64,000 bases of DNA from Pseudomonadota bacterium. Lineage in GTDB: Bacteria; Pseudomonadota; Gammaproteobacteria; Steroidobacterales; Woeseiaceae. The DNA is taken from the NCBI GenBank assembly GCA_022560695.1, contig JADFSP010000011.1:1-64000 (forward strand). The letters run 5' to 3'. Each line of letters begins with the position of its first letter. The stretch's first letter is position 1. The notes under the pieces were generated by a model that worked only from the letters and a program-made list of their open reading frames with translations, searched no databases and was not told the origin of the DNA. Positions 1-9,098 of this stretch are shown in pieces. The translations under genes and the position numbers were made by a program.

Positions 1-1774
1 CGATGCTGGTCAGAAAATCCTCCAGCCGTGCATAGGCGGGCTGGTAATCGTTTCGCACGGCAATTCGCAGCCAGCTGAAGGCGATCTCGTTGTTCGTCGA
101 AGCGGTCAGCGCAAAAGCCTGGTCCAGATCCCGGAGTTGCGCGTCGCTGAGTGCTTCGGGCATGCCGTCGAGGAAATACTTCCACTCGTGGTAGGTCCAG
201 GCGCTGCTGTCGATATCTGCAGCCGGTGTATCGCCATCGAGCCAGCTCCGGCGTACAGGGTCCAGTCGGGTAAAGGCATCGGAGCGCGGATGTGGTGCGC
301 CGTCGGGAATCCCGGGTTCGAAAATCCATTCGTGAATGCGATCGACATCCAGCAATTCCATGTGTGTCTTGAGCAACGTCCGCTCGAGATATGCCAGGAA
401 ATCTTCGGTCGTAATGCTCTGAAAAGAGAATTCGTTGAAATAGTCGAGCAGGAATCGGTCGAAGTCGGCACGCCCGATTTTCTGCTCCAGTTCATACAGG
501 AACAACGATGCCTTGACATAAGGAATATCGGAAAAGACGTCGTCGGGATCGCGGCCACGAACGTCGATCGCGAGAATCTCATCGCTGTCGTCGAGATCGG
601 CCAGCGCTGTTTGCAGATCCGCATAGTCCAGCGCCATTTCCATGTCATAGCGATCGTCCCCGTAGACGAACTGCATGATGCGCTTGGTCAGGTAGGTCGT
701 AAATCCTTCATTGAGCCAAAGGTCGCGCCAGGTGGCGTTGCTGACGAGGTTTCCCGACCACGAATGCGCAAGCTCGTGAGCGATCAGCGATACCAGGCTC
801 TTGTCACCGGCGATCACAGTCGGCGTAATGAAACTGAGGCGCGGATTTTCCATGCCGCCAAACGGAAAGCTCGGCGGCAGGATCAGCAGATCGTACCGGT
901 CCCAACGATACGGGCCGTAGACGTCTTCAGTGATTTCAAGCATTGCCTCGGTGTCGGCAAACTCCGCCGCCGCCGCATCGAGGAGTTCGCGCTCCGCGTA
1001 GACGCCGGTGCGCTTGCCCATGGCTTTGAATTCCAGGTCGCCGACGGCCAGGGCGAGCAGGTAGGAGGGGATGGGTTGCGGCATGCTGAATCGGTAAACG
1101 CCGTCTTGCCCGGCGTCCGGGTCGTTATTGGCGCTCATCACGGCTCGCAAATCCCTGGGTGTGCGAATCGTGGCGTTGTAGGTAATGCGTACACCCGGTG
1201 TGTCCTGTAGCGGCACAAAACTGCGTGCGTGAATCGCCTGGGCCTGTGTAAACAGGAACGGGTGCCGCTTGCCCGCCGTCTGCCGCGGCTCCAGCCACTG
1301 CAGGCCCGAGGCCTCCGGGTCCGTCCGGTAACGAATGGCGACCGTTGTCGCGTCGCCCGGCAGCTCGATGGAAAGCGCTTGGCCGAGAATGTCATCGCTG
1401 TCCGTCAGCGAGAACGCCGTCTCCTCAAAATGCTCGCCGTTGCCTGCGCGCACCGATTCAATACTGAGGCCACGGGTATCAAGCACCAGAGGATTGTTTT
1501 CCTCGTTGAGCCGCTCGATCTGTAGTATCGCCTCGCCCTCCAATACCTTGCGCGAGAAATCGACGGTGAGGTCCAGGTCGAGATGCCGAACGCGGTAGTC
1601 GCCGGTATTTGCGAATGAGTGGTAGTCGACGCCGGACACAGGCCCGGCGCGTCGCTCTGGTCCGGCATCCGATTGCGGCCCGACACCGTGTTCCGGTTCG
1701 GATTTTGTACACCCGGCGCCGGCAAGGATCGCGGCGCCGAGAAGCAGGAAGGTCGGGAACAGGCGGTGCAACAT
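1..1774 (-). CDS. M1 family aminopeptidase (leukotriene A4 hydrolase-like), exported, C-terminus cut by window edge
   Basis: This is a zinc aminopeptidase of peptidase family M1, probably acting on peptides outside the cytoplasm. Reading the minus strand from the ATG at 1774, the frame stays open to the window edge. It shows the exopeptidase motif GGMENP near residue 306, the zinc motif HELAH at 333-337 and the third zinc ligand Glu356 in WLNEG. The spacing is that of LTA4-hydrolase/aminopeptidase B-like members. The N-terminus is a hydrophobic signal followed by Cys22 (LAGAGC), so a lipoprotein is possible, though the lipobox is poor. The C-terminal armadillo-like domain continues beyond position 1. 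The upstream neighbour on the same strand is the cold-shock gene, which has its own terminator, so this gene is probably transcribed separately. Confidence 0.9.
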   Translation of the reverse strand, partial: MLHRLFPTFLLLGAAILAGAGCTKSEPEHGVGPQSDAGPERRAGPVSGVDYHSFANTGDYRVRHLDLDLTVDFSRKVLEGEAILQIERLNEENNPLVLDTRGLSIESVRAGNGEHFEETAFSLTDSDDILGQALSIELPGDATTVAIRYRTDPEASGLQWLEPRQTAGKRHPFLFTQAQAIHARSFVPLQDTPGVRITYNATIRTPRDLRAVMSANNDPDAGQDGVYRFSMPQPIPSYLLALAVGDLEFKAMGKRTGVYAERELLDAAAAEFADTEAMLEITEDVYGPYRWDRYDLLILPPSFPFGGMENPRLSFITPTVIAGDKSLVSLIAHELAHSWSGNLVSNATWRDLWLNEGFTTYLTKRIMQFVYGDDRYDMEMALDYADLQTALADLDDSDEILAIDVRGRDPDDVFSDIPYVKASLFLYELEQKIGRADFDRFLLDYFNEFSFQSITTEDFLAYLERTLLKTHMELLDVDRIHEWIFEPGIPDGAPHPRSDAFTRLDPVRRSWLDGDTPAADIDSSAWTYHEWKYFLDGMPEALSDAQLRDLDQAFALTASTNNEIAFSWLRIAVRNDYQPAYARLEDFLTSI

Positions 1775-1954
1775 CGGCTTATCTCCACACTGGGTGCTGC
1801 TGAGTGCAAGCACCGCAGGATATCTCCGCAATCGAAAAAAACAATAGCGCCGAATGACAGTAGCAATTATTCATCAATACGATGATGGACAACGGCGGAT
1901 TCGATGATCGATCCGGCCTTGAGTGCGGGCGCTCCCGATCCGGTTTGCGGCCAA

Positions 1955-1984
1955 CAAAAAAAGGGCAAGACCACAGGTCTCACC
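1955..1984 (-). terminator. Rho-independent terminator of the cold-shock gene
   Basis: On the minus strand a 9-bp stem (GGTGAGACC / GGTCTTGCC, including two G-U pairs) with a TGT loop is followed by C and seven T residues. It lies about 70 bases past the stop of the cold-shock gene and before the M1 peptidase start, as expected for a terminator. Confidence 0.85.
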
Positions 1985-2056
1985 CTCCTGGCTCTCAACC
2001 CGGGCAGGGTGTGAGAGCGGCCCGCGATGTGTTCATCGGGGCCCTGAATAACGAAT

Positions 2057-2266
2057 TCAGATCGGTACGATGTTCTCTGCCTGGGGACCTTTCTGGCCCT
2101 GCGTGACAGTGAACTGGACCTTCTGGCCCTCAGTCAGCGTCTTGAAGCCGTCGCCGACGATGGCACTGAAGTGGGCAAATACGTCCGGACCCGATTCCTG
2201 CTCGATGAAGCCGAAGCCCTTGGAATCATTGAACCATTTAACGGTGCCGGTAGTTGTTTCAGACAT
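2057..2266 (-). CDS. CspA-family cold-shock protein
   Basis: A 69-residue single cold-shock domain that binds single-stranded RNA and DNA and melts secondary structure in mRNA. RNP1 (KGFGFI) and RNP2 (VFAHF) are both intact and the length is the family norm. The start is set by an AGGAAA Shine-Dalgarno sequence 8 bases before the ATG. A clear terminator follows, so the gene is monocistronic. Which paralogue it is (CspA, C, D or E type) cannot be told from sequence alone. Confidence 0.95.
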   Translation of the reverse strand: MSETTTGTVKWFNDSKGFGFIEQESGPDVFAHFSAIVGDGFKTLTEGQKVQFTVTQGQKGPQAENIVPI

Positions 2267-2611
2267 TGTCTTTTCCTATTTAAACATGAGTAATTAAAGC
2301 CTTGTGAACAAGGCCGATCGGTTGGCTGGAAGTGTTGCTATTACTTATGAAAACAGGACGAGGTACAAATATGAGACATCGAAATGGTGTGCATAAATAT
2401 GAGGCGCACTTTCAAGCTGGCGGAAGTATATACCGCCGGACACCAGAGTCAACGGATATTCCGAGCCATTTCAGCGACATGAGGATCCGATCCTGGCGCG
2501 TTGCGCAGATCCGTCACGACTCGTGATCGCAGGCTTTGCAATGCCACTCAGGATCGTTTTCGGTGACAATTGCCGCAATGCTAGACTCTCCCACTTTCTG
2601 ACCGGCGGGCG
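2267..2611 (-). promoter_or_regulatory. Intergenic region holding the cold-shock gene leader
   Basis: This 345-bp AT-rich stretch separates the divergent cold-shock and prolyl oligopeptidase genes and has no convincing ORF. A perfect 7-bp inverted repeat, GCCTTGT-GA-ACAAGGC, lies at 2299-2314, inside what would be the 5' leader of the cold-shock mRNA. Long structured leaders are known for cspA-type genes, but a thermosensor role here is only inference. I could not place a promoter with confidence. Confidence 0.4.
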
Positions 2612-4714
2612 ATGCGATTCATGCGAAAAATATTCGGGTTTGTAGCGGTTTTGCTGGCGCTTGCCGCCTGCACGCAAAAGGACGTAGCCGAGGATCCCTA
2701 CCTCTGGCTGGAGGACGTCGAGGGTGAGGAGGCGCTGGCCTGGGTCGAGGATCAGAACGACGTCTCGCTGGGCTATCTCGAGGCTTTGCCGATGTTTGCA
2801 CCACTGCAGAAGCGCAATCTCGAGATCTACGACTCCGAAGAACGCATCACCACGCCCGGCCTGCGCGGCAGGTTCGTCTACAACTACTGGCGGGACGCCG
2901 ACAATCGTCGCGGCCTGTGGCGCCGCGCATTACTCGAGGACTACGTCGCCGGCAACACAAAGTGGGAAATCCTGCTCGACCTGGACGCGCTCGCCGAGGC
3001 CGAAGACGAGGACTGGGTATGGAAAGGCGCATCTTGCCTGCGGCCTGCCTATCGCCGCTGCCTGCTGAACCTGTCGCGCGGCGGGGCCGACGCAATTGTG
3101 GTGCGCGAGTTCGACGTCGAGGAACGCCGCTTCGTTGACGACGGATTTTACATCCAGGAAGCCAAGACCTCGATCAGCTGGATCGACGCCGATACGGTCT
3201 ATGTCGGCAGCGATTTTGAGGAAGGCAGCCTGACGGATTCGGGTTATCCACGCACGTCGAGGCTGTGGCGCCGCGGCGAGCCGATGGCAGAGGCAACCGA
3301 GGTCTTCGCCGGCGAGCAGGCCGATGTCGCGGCCGTCGTCTACCGCATCTGGGACCACGATACGGCCTACGACATCGCGGACAGGGTGCCGACGTTTTTC
3401 ACGTCCCACAAGTTCCTGTACACGGATGGCGGTGAGCTGCAACGCATCGAGATCCCCGATGACGCGGAGTTCCACGGAGTGGTGCACGGCCAGGCCATCG
3501 TCGAACTCAAGACTGCCTGGACCCCGGGCGACACCGAGTACCCGCAGGGCGCACTGATTGCGATCGACTTCGATCGATTCATGCGCGGTGACCGCGACTT
3601 CGAGGTGCTGGTCGTACCGTCCGAAAACAGCGCTATCAAGCGCGGCGGCGTCATGAGCACGCGCGATTACCTGATTGTCAATCTGCTCGATGATGTTGTC
3701 AGCCGACTGATTCGCCTGGAGTGGACGGACGGCGAGTGGGTGAGCGCAGACATCGAGACCGAATTGCTCGGCAATATATCGCTCGTTACTTCGTCCGATG
3801 AATCGAACCTGTTCTTCTTCAATTACGAGGGGTTCCTGAAGCCCGACACGCTGTACGTCGCGAACGATGGCGGCGCAACGGTCGAACTGCTGCAGTCGCT
3901 GCCGGAGTACTTCGACGCAGAGGGCATGACCGTCGAGCAGCATTTCGCGACGAGCAAGGACGGCACGCAGGTGCCCTATTTCCTGGTATTGCCCCCCGAT
4001 TTCGAGGCCAATGGGGACACGCCGACACAGCTGTACGGCTACGGCGGCTTCGAGATCAGCATGCCACCGAACTACAGCGCCACGGTGGGGCACAGCTGGC
4101 TCGCAAAAGGCGGCGCCTACGTCATGGCGAACATCCGCGGTGGCGGCGAATACGGCCCGAGCTGGCACCTGGCCGCACTCAAGGAGAACCGGCAACGCGC
4201 CTACGACGATTTCATCGCCATCGCCGAGGACCTGATCGCGCACAAAATCACCAGGCCGGAACGCCTCGGCATCCGTGGTGGTTCGAACGGCGGCCTGCTG
4301 ACGGGCGTCATGCTGACGCAACGACCGGACCTGTTCGGCGCCGTCGTCATCCAGGTGCCGCTGCTCGACATGAAACGCTACAATAAGCTGCTGGCCGGCG
4401 CATCGTGGATGGACGAGTACGGCGATCCCGATGGCGACGACTGGGAGTTCATTTCCGAGTATTCGCCGTACCACAACCTTGACGAAAATGCGGACTACCC
4501 GAGACCGTTCTTCACGACCTCCACGCGTGACGACCGTGTCCACCCCGCGCATGCACGCAAGATGGTTGCGCGCATGAGCGAGATGGGACACGACCTGCTG
4601 TACTACGAGAACACGGTTGGCGGTCACGCCGGCGCGTCCGACAATCAGCAGGCGGCGCGGGTGCAGGCCCTTATCTACAGCTACCTGTGGGATCAGCTCG
4701 GCCAACACGAATGA
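2612..4714 (+). CDS. Prolyl oligopeptidase family protein (S9A), lipoprotein
   Basis: A 700-residue serine peptidase of family S9A that cuts short peptides after proline. The N-terminal beta-propeller (about 80-410) gates an alpha/beta-hydrolase domain (about 420-700). The catalytic triad is visible: Ser558 in GGSNGG, Asp640 in STRDD and His672 in VGGHAG. The N-terminus is a lipoprotein signal ending LALAAC (Cys20), so the enzyme is membrane-anchored in the periplasm or outer membrane. Two in-frame ATGs (2612 and 2621) are possible starts. The stop overlaps the ATG of the next gene (ATGA), which indicates an operon with the aldo-keto reductase-like and GST genes. Confidence 0.93.
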   Translation: MRFMRKIFGFVAVLLALAACTQKDVAEDPYLWLEDVEGEEALAWVEDQNDVSLGYLEALPMFAPLQKRNLEIYDSEERITTPGLRGRFVYNYWRDADNRRGLWRRALLEDYVAGNTKWEILLDLDALAEAEDEDWVWKGASCLRPAYRRCLLNLSRGGADAIVVREFDVEERRFVDDGFYIQEAKTSISWIDADTVYVGSDFEEGSLTDSGYPRTSRLWRRGEPMAEATEVFAGEQADVAAVVYRIWDHDTAYDIADRVPTFFTSHKFLYTDGGELQRIEIPDDAEFHGVVHGQAIVELKTAWTPGDTEYPQGALIAIDFDRFMRGDRDFEVLVVPSENSAIKRGGVMSTRDYLIVNLLDDVVSRLIRLEWTDGEWVSADIETELLGNISLVTSSDESNLFFFNYEGFLKPDTLYVANDGGATVELLQSLPEYFDAEGMTVEQHFATSKDGTQVPYFLVLPPDFEANGDTPTQLYGYGGFEISMPPNYSATVGHSWLAKGGAYVMANIRGGGEYGPSWHLAALKENRQRAYDDFIAIAEDLIAHKITRPERLGIRGGSNGGLLTGVMLTQRPDLFGAVVIQVPLLDMKRYNKLLAGASWMDEYGDPDGDDWEFISEYSPYHNLDENADYPRPFFTTSTRDDRVHPAHARKMVARMSEMGHDLLYYENTVGGHAGASDNQQAARVQALIYSYLWDQLGQHE

Positions 4715-5604
4715 GCAGCCGACGAGAATTTATTCAGTGCGCCGGCGCAAGCGCGATAGCGTTGGCGTGTCCTGCCGTTGCCGAGGTTGCGACACGCATC
4801 GCGAGCCGACCGATCCCCGGCACCGGCGAGCGATTGCCAATCGTGGGACTCGGCAATTCTTCGGTATTTCGTGAGGGCGACGTTGCCAGAACCCGGGACT
4901 TGCTCACCTTGTTCATGAAGCATGGCGGCGCCTATGTCGATACGGCAGGTCGCAGCCGTTTCACGGTCGCGCAATTCGTCCGCGAGAAAAATGTGCACGA
5001 CCGGTTATTCGTCGGCACCTATGTCGGCGCGACGGATCCGCAAGAGATGCGCAAGGAACTTGCGAGCGTGCAGGAAGCGCAGGGTGGCGGCACCCTGGAT
5101 CTCGTCCTGACACGCAACATCGGCGACTACGTGGACAATCCGTGGAAATACCGGCAACTCAAAGATGCCGGCATCACGCGATACATCGGCGTTGCCCGTA
5201 GCCAGGCGCGTTTTTACGAGCCGATGATGCAGTTGATCGAGGCTCGCGTTGTCGACTTTGTGCAGGTAAATTACTCTTTGCTCGAGCCCGAATCTGATCG
5301 GAGAGTACTGCCGACGGCCCGGGACAAAGGTGTTGCCGTCATCACCAATCGTCCGTTCATCAATGGCGAGTATTTCTCGATCGTGCGCGATCGGGAGCTG
5401 CCGTACTGGGCCGCCGAATTCGATTGCGACAGCTGGGCGCAGTTCACGCTGAAATTTATTTTGTCCAACCCGGCCGTCAACTGTGTGCTGACCGAAACAT
5501 CGAATCTGAAACACGCCCTGGATAATCTCGGTGCCGGTCTCGGCCGGCTGCCGGACGAAAGCATGCGCAGGCGCATGCTGGAAGTTATACGGGAGATCGT
5601 CTAG
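4711..5604 (+). CDS. Aldo-keto reductase-like protein, Tat-exported, catalytic tetrad degenerate
   Basis: A 297-residue protein that begins SRREFIQ followed by a short hydrophobic stretch, a twin-arginine-type signal. The rest has an aldo-keto reductase TIM-barrel pattern (GTGERLPIVGLG near 37-48, IGVARSQARF near 159, VNYSLLEPESDR near 187). Of the family's Asp-Tyr-Lys-His tetrad only Asp77 (DTA) is recognisable. The Tyr position holds Ser82, the Lys position reads GTYVG and the His position reads LTRN. It may therefore not be a normal NADPH reductase. The start is the ATG overlapping the peptidase stop. Longer in-frame starts exist upstream but would destroy the Tat signal. A GST gene follows after 3 bases. 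Confidence 0.8.
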   Translation: MSSRREFIQCAGASAIALACPAVAEVATRIASRPIPGTGERLPIVGLGNSSVFREGDVARTRDLLTLFMKHGGAYVDTAGRSRFTVAQFVREKNVHDRLFVGTYVGATDPQEMRKELASVQEAQGGGTLDLVLTRNIGDYVDNPWKYRQLKDAGITRYIGVARSQARFYEPMMQLIEARVVDFVQVNYSLLEPESDRRVLPTARDKGVAVITNRPFINGEYFSIVRDRELPYWAAEFDCDSWAQFTLKFILSNPAVNCVLTETSNLKHALDNLGAGLGRLPDESMRRRMLEVIREIV

Positions 5605-5607
5605 ACC

Positions 5608-6291
5608 ATGCTGACCGTTCACCACCTGAATAACTCGCGTTCACAACGAATCCTCTGGCTGCTCGAGGAACTCGGCGTGGATTACGACATCAAGCGCTAC
5701 GAGCGCGACAAGGTCACGAGCCTTGCGCCACCTGAACTGGTTGACATTCATGCGCTTGGCAAGTCGCCGGTCATCACGGACGGCGATGCGACCGTGGCCG
5801 AGTCTGGCGCGATCGTCGAGTACCTGGTCGGCAGGTACGACGATGGCCGTCTGCTGCCGGCCGCAGGCACGCCCGAGCGCTCGGCCTATACTTACTGGCT
5901 GCACTACGCCGAGGGCACGTTCATGCCGCTGATGATCGTGTCGCTGATCATGAGTCGTATCGAGGCGGCGCCATTGCCGTTTTTCGCCAGGCCGATCGCG
6001 AAACGCATCGTCGGCAAGGTGCGCGGCGGTTATCTCGATCCGAACGTCAAGCGCAATCTCGACTTCATGGAAGCGACGCTCGCCAGGTCAACGTGGTTTT
6101 GCGGTGCCCAGTTGACTGCAGCCGACTGCCAGATGAGTTTCGCGGTTGAAGCGGCCGAGGTCCGTACCGACCTGCCCGAGAGCCACCCGAAGCTTGGCGA
6201 ATTTCTCGGGCGCATGCGCGCACGCCCGGCCTACCAGGCGGCACTTGAGAAGGGCGGTCCTTACGAACTGCCGGGCGTTAGCAAGAAATAA
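5608..6291 (+). CDS. Glutathione S-transferase
   Basis: A 227-residue cytosolic GST. The N-terminal thioredoxin-like domain opens with NNSRSQRILWLLEELG, where a Ser is the likely glutathione-activating residue. ESGAIVEYL near residue 70 is the gamma-glutamyl binding segment. The C-terminal helical domain ends at about 215 and carries the usual TAADCQMSF capping box. It conjugates glutathione to electrophiles or reduces peroxides; the substrate is unknown. It starts 3 bases after the aldo-keto reductase-like gene and is probably cotranscribed with it and with the peptidase. Confidence 0.93.
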   Translation: MLTVHHLNNSRSQRILWLLEELGVDYDIKRYERDKVTSLAPPELVDIHALGKSPVITDGDATVAESGAIVEYLVGRYDDGRLLPAAGTPERSAYTYWLHYAEGTFMPLMIVSLIMSRIEAAPLPFFARPIAKRIVGKVRGGYLDPNVKRNLDFMEATLARSTWFCGAQLTAADCQMSFAVEAAEVRTDLPESHPKLGEFLGRMRARPAYQAALEKGGPYELPGVSKK

Positions 6292-6345
6292 TGACACGCC
6301 GGTTGCCACGGGCACGTGACGACCGGCAACATTTCAGACTGGCAT

Positions 6346-7602
6346 TTAAGGCAGCGCTACAAAGTCTTCGACGATATCGACCCAGACCGGCCCGTCGTTT
6401 CCGTCTTCGTTGACCCGATTTCGCGGAATGAGAAAGTCCTTCACCCATTTGTGCAGCGGCACGCGGTTCGCAGTCCCGATATAAAACAGCGGCGTCTGCA
6501 ATGCCGTGTGCGAATCATCGCCACTGCGAATGAAACGTTTGTAGCGATTCGGATGCGCCGCGTGCAACGCACCGTGCTCGGTGACAATCAACTGACGATA
6601 CAATTCCTGGGTCGGTACTTTCAGAAAAAAGCGATTCGTGCTGTCGCCATCGGTTGAATAAAAAGATTCCCGTATCGTGCTGTCGTTGTCGAGGCGCCAC
6701 TTGATGATCGCCGTGCCTTGTCCGGCCGCGGCGTCGCAATCGGCGCAACTCGCCGGGAAAAACTGACCGAAATCCCAGTCGGATGCCCGCGCCAGAATCG
6801 CGTCGACATCGAGCAGGTTGATCGCGACGGGACCCGCGTCATTGAATACCATGAGTTTCGGCTTGTTGCCGAACGCCATGCGGACGAGGAACGGCGTCAG
6901 GCTGGCCGCACCGACGCCGCCCGCGCTCGATCCCGCCAACATGATTCGACGTGCCTTCGGAAACAGTTCCCTGGCGATATCGATGCCGGCTGTCGCATTG
7001 CGCAGTCCACGGTGAAAGCGAATGAAGGGTCCGGTACCGGGCGGCAAACCAGCTTTTGCCTCGATGTCGGCCTGGAACGCGAAATCCACAACCGCGTTGT
7101 CGCCCGCAAACACCGAACCGTCGCAGTAAGGCATGTAGACGATGGACCAGTCGTCGATCGGGTTCCGAATGACTTCAGCACCAGTATCAAAGGAATCCGT
7201 CCAGATACCGGTTGATCCGGGCGGTGGTGGCGCCGCTTGGTCTTCGGCGAGCACATTGCAGAAATAAAAGTCCTGCCAGCAGGCCCCTCCGCCCTGCATC
7301 ATGATCAGGAGCCTCTTCGGGTTTTGTATTTTCGTGTACACCGAATACGGCGTGCCCGCGATGCATATCGGGCCTTCGTCGAGCCCGGGATCAAAGATGT
7401 GCTGGATCCACCCCTGGCCGACCGGAAACGACGCGGCCGGCGAAAACTGACCCAGGTACTTGTCGAGTCCGGCGTCACTCAGTTCCTGCTTCGCCTGCTC
7501 GCTCAGGCCCCCGCGGCCGGCATTGGCCGGGCCGGCGAGACCGATCGTGGACAGTGACTACAGGAGTACGGCCGCAATCAGCCTGGTTATTGTATTTATC
7601 AT
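6346..7602 (-). pseudogene. Pectin acetylesterase-family protein interrupted by an in-frame amber codon in its signal peptide
   Basis: The frame encodes a secreted hydrolase of the pectinacetylesterase/Notum family: QGGGACW (oxyanion strand) and GSSAGGVGA (nucleophile Ser) are present. The natural start is the ATG at 7602, 3 bases after GGGGGAAAG, a strong Shine-Dalgarno. It gives MINTITRLIAAVLL, then TAG at 7560-7558, then in the same frame SLSTIGLAGPANA, which completes a textbook signal peptide with an ANA cleavage site. From there the frame is open to the TAA at 6346 (418 codons if read through). No ATG, GTG or TTG with a ribosome site follows the amber soon; the first GTG is at 7341, inside the mature protein. 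So the gene is a recent pseudogene, a readthrough case or an assembly error. Confidence 0.8.
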
Positions 7603-7670
7603 CTTTCCCCCGCGGATTTATTGTTAAATCGTATTATTGCGAGACTGCGTTGATTGTCCAGAGTATAGGC

Positions 7671-7687
7671 AATATCGGGCCGATATT
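7671..7687. promoter_or_regulatory. 17-bp palindrome upstream of the acetylesterase gene
   Basis: AATATCGG-G-CCGATATT is a perfect 8-bp inverted repeat about 70 bp before the acetylesterase ATG and 58 bp after the stop of the barrel-protein gene. No T-run follows on either strand, so an operator is likelier than a terminator. The function is not known. Confidence 0.3.
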
Positions 7688-7744
7688 CATCGCGGCCGGC
7701 GGCTCAACGCGACGGAGAGAGATTGTAAGTACTGGTTTTGCTGC

Positions 7745-8305
7745 TCAAAAATACCAACGCGCTCCGATCGTGAATGCATCCGTGTCGCCTGCGAACTCCA
7801 GCGTCAGGCCTGCGGAGAACCGCTCGGTGAAATAGTAGTCGCCCGCGATCTCCAGGTAAGTGTCGCTGTTGTCGAGGTTGATGTGATTCACCGAACCACG
7901 TATCTCGAATGCAGGTGACAGAAGGCCACGGATGCCTGCCGACAGGGCAAAGCCGGTTTCGTCCGCACTCACGCCGGCGGCGTCGACATCGCTCCGAACG
8001 ATGCGCAATGTGCTCGTCAGGTCGAAATCGTCCGAGTACTTCCAGACGTAGCCGGCACCGAGTTCCAGGACCGTGAGGTCAACATTGTTGTCGAAATCCA
8101 GCGTTGTCAGACCGCCGACGATGAGCCAGTTGTTTTCCAACTCATATGAACCATTCAATCGAAGCCCATCGCCGCCTCTGAAATCGACGTCAACGAAACG
8201 CAGCTCCGCATAGGAATAACTGAGATCGGTCTGTTTCTTGTCGACCGTCTGTGCAATGGCAATACCCTGTACGAGCAGGCCTGCCAAAAGAAATAGCATC
8301 TTCAT
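7745..8305 (-). CDS. Small outer-membrane beta-barrel protein
   Basis: A 186-residue protein with a cleavable signal peptide (cut after AIAIA, before QTV) and alternating polar/aromatic strands. About eight strands end in the aromatic C-terminal signature IGARWYF, whose final Phe is the Bam-complex recognition residue. It resembles the OmpA-barrel/porin-like family of unknown function. AGGAG lies 8 bases before the ATG. The downstream same-strand gene is the broken acetylesterase, with about 140 bp between them, so cotranscription is uncertain. The substrate or role cannot be assigned. Confidence 0.8.
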   Translation of the reverse strand: MKMLFLLAGLLVQGIAIAQTVDKKQTDLSYSYAELRFVDVDFRGGDGLRLNGSYELENNWLIVGGLTTLDFDNNVDLTVLELGAGYVWKYSDDFDLTSTLRIVRSDVDAAGVSADETGFALSAGIRGLLSPAFEIRGSVNHINLDNSDTYLEIAGDYYFTERFSAGLTLEFAGDTDAFTIGARWYF

Positions 8306-8669
8306 ATAATTCTCCTGAGATTTGTTCGAACGCCAGAGGGCGAACCGGATTTCGCCACAGAACGGCGCGCATAGTAACCGCCTGTTTCCCGGTGTGTCTA
8401 ATGCTTTTCGGGAGGCAATGGCGGCATTACATAAGGAGAGTCAAGAGGTTGATTTTTCAGCATTATTTTGAGTCTCTGGGGTGTCTCTGTTTGGCGTCAG
8501 TTGCTGACGACGAGCCGAGATTGCGCATCATTTTTGGGACACGCCGCGACATCGGATATGGCGTCGAAGTCGGGTGAACGGACGTCCATGCGTTTACAAG
8601 CGAACTCGCGCATGACTTAATCGCACACTGGTCTTCCCGTAGTTTCAAAGAGCCGGCAGGACTCCAGGA
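8306..8669. other. 364-bp intergenic region, nothing recognised
   Basis: This lies between the divergent barrel-protein and YHS genes. Short frames here lack ribosome sites and family features. It presumably carries the promoters of both genes. I saw no clear repeat or RNA. Confidence 0.4.
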
Positions 8670-8957
8670 ATGAAATATTTCGGCATAGCAATCTCAGTTA
8701 TCATCGTCGGCGTAATTGGCTTCGCGACTGTCAAGAAGCTGTCACCGGTTGGCTGGGGCATTTGGGGCACGACCAATACATCTTCGGGCATCGCGCTTCA
8801 CGGTTACGATCCGGTTGCCTATTTCGAAGACGAGGCGCCCGTGCGGGGTCAGGAAAGCCTCTACGTTTTCGCAGACAGGAATGTCCGCGATGAATGGGTC
8901 GCAGTACTACGGGACGGTTCACTCGAGCGCTCCCGCGAAAACCGGGCCAAACGCTAG
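8670..8957 (+). CDS. YHS-domain-like small membrane-anchored protein, probably degraded
   Basis: A 95-residue product: a hydrophobic N-terminal anchor (about 3-22), then GIALHGYDPVAYFEDEAPVRG, the hallmark first half of a YHS domain. A normal YHS domain continues with a W-x-F strand, NRDxF and a Cys-containing C-terminus. Here only YVFADRNVRDEW resembles this before the sequence turns charged and stops, with no cysteine. It is either a truncated remnant or a divergent version. A frameshift near 8850-8900 would also fit. It stands alone between divergent and convergent neighbours. Confidence 0.5.
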   Translation: MKYFGIAISVIIVGVIGFATVKKLSPVGWGIWGTTNTSSGIALHGYDPVAYFEDEAPVRGQESLYVFADRNVRDEWVAVLRDGSLERSRENRAKR

Positions 8958-9016
8958 TCGCGATCGGTCGATTTGAAAAAACGGCTGGGGACGCGTGCAG
9001 TACTCATTGCGCGATC

Positions 9017-9047
9017 AAAAAAACCCCGCTGCTTTTCAGCAGCGGGG
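9017..9047 (-). terminator. Rho-independent terminator of the DUF4382 lipoprotein gene
   Basis: A perfect 9-bp stem (CCCCGCTGC at 9024-9032 with GCAGCGGGG at 9039-9047) is followed on the minus strand by seven T residues. It sits 50 bp past the stop of the minus-strand lipoprotein gene. On the plus strand there is no T-run, so it serves the minus strand only. Confidence 0.92.
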
Positions 9048-9098
9048 CAGAGCCAGGTGAGTACGGCCAGCGGGGGCTGAATCTGCCTTACTCTTGAA

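Noticed and set aside
137..1210. Long plus-strand frame (357 codons)
   Set aside because: It is antisense to the M1 aminopeptidase, whose HELAH and GGMENP motifs are on the minus strand. It is a codon-bias shadow.
2332..2526. 64-codon plus-strand frame before the prolyl oligopeptidase gene
   Set aside because: Its sequence is compositionally odd, has no family features, and occupies the cold-shock promoter and leader region.
2930..4708. Minus-strand frame of 592 codons
   Set aside because: It lies opposite the prolyl oligopeptidase gene, whose catalytic triad is clear. The frame has no domain features and is a GC-driven mirror.
9024..9047. Terminator for the plus-strand YHS gene
   Set aside because: The T-run lies only on the minus-strand side of the stem, so it terminates the opposite gene.
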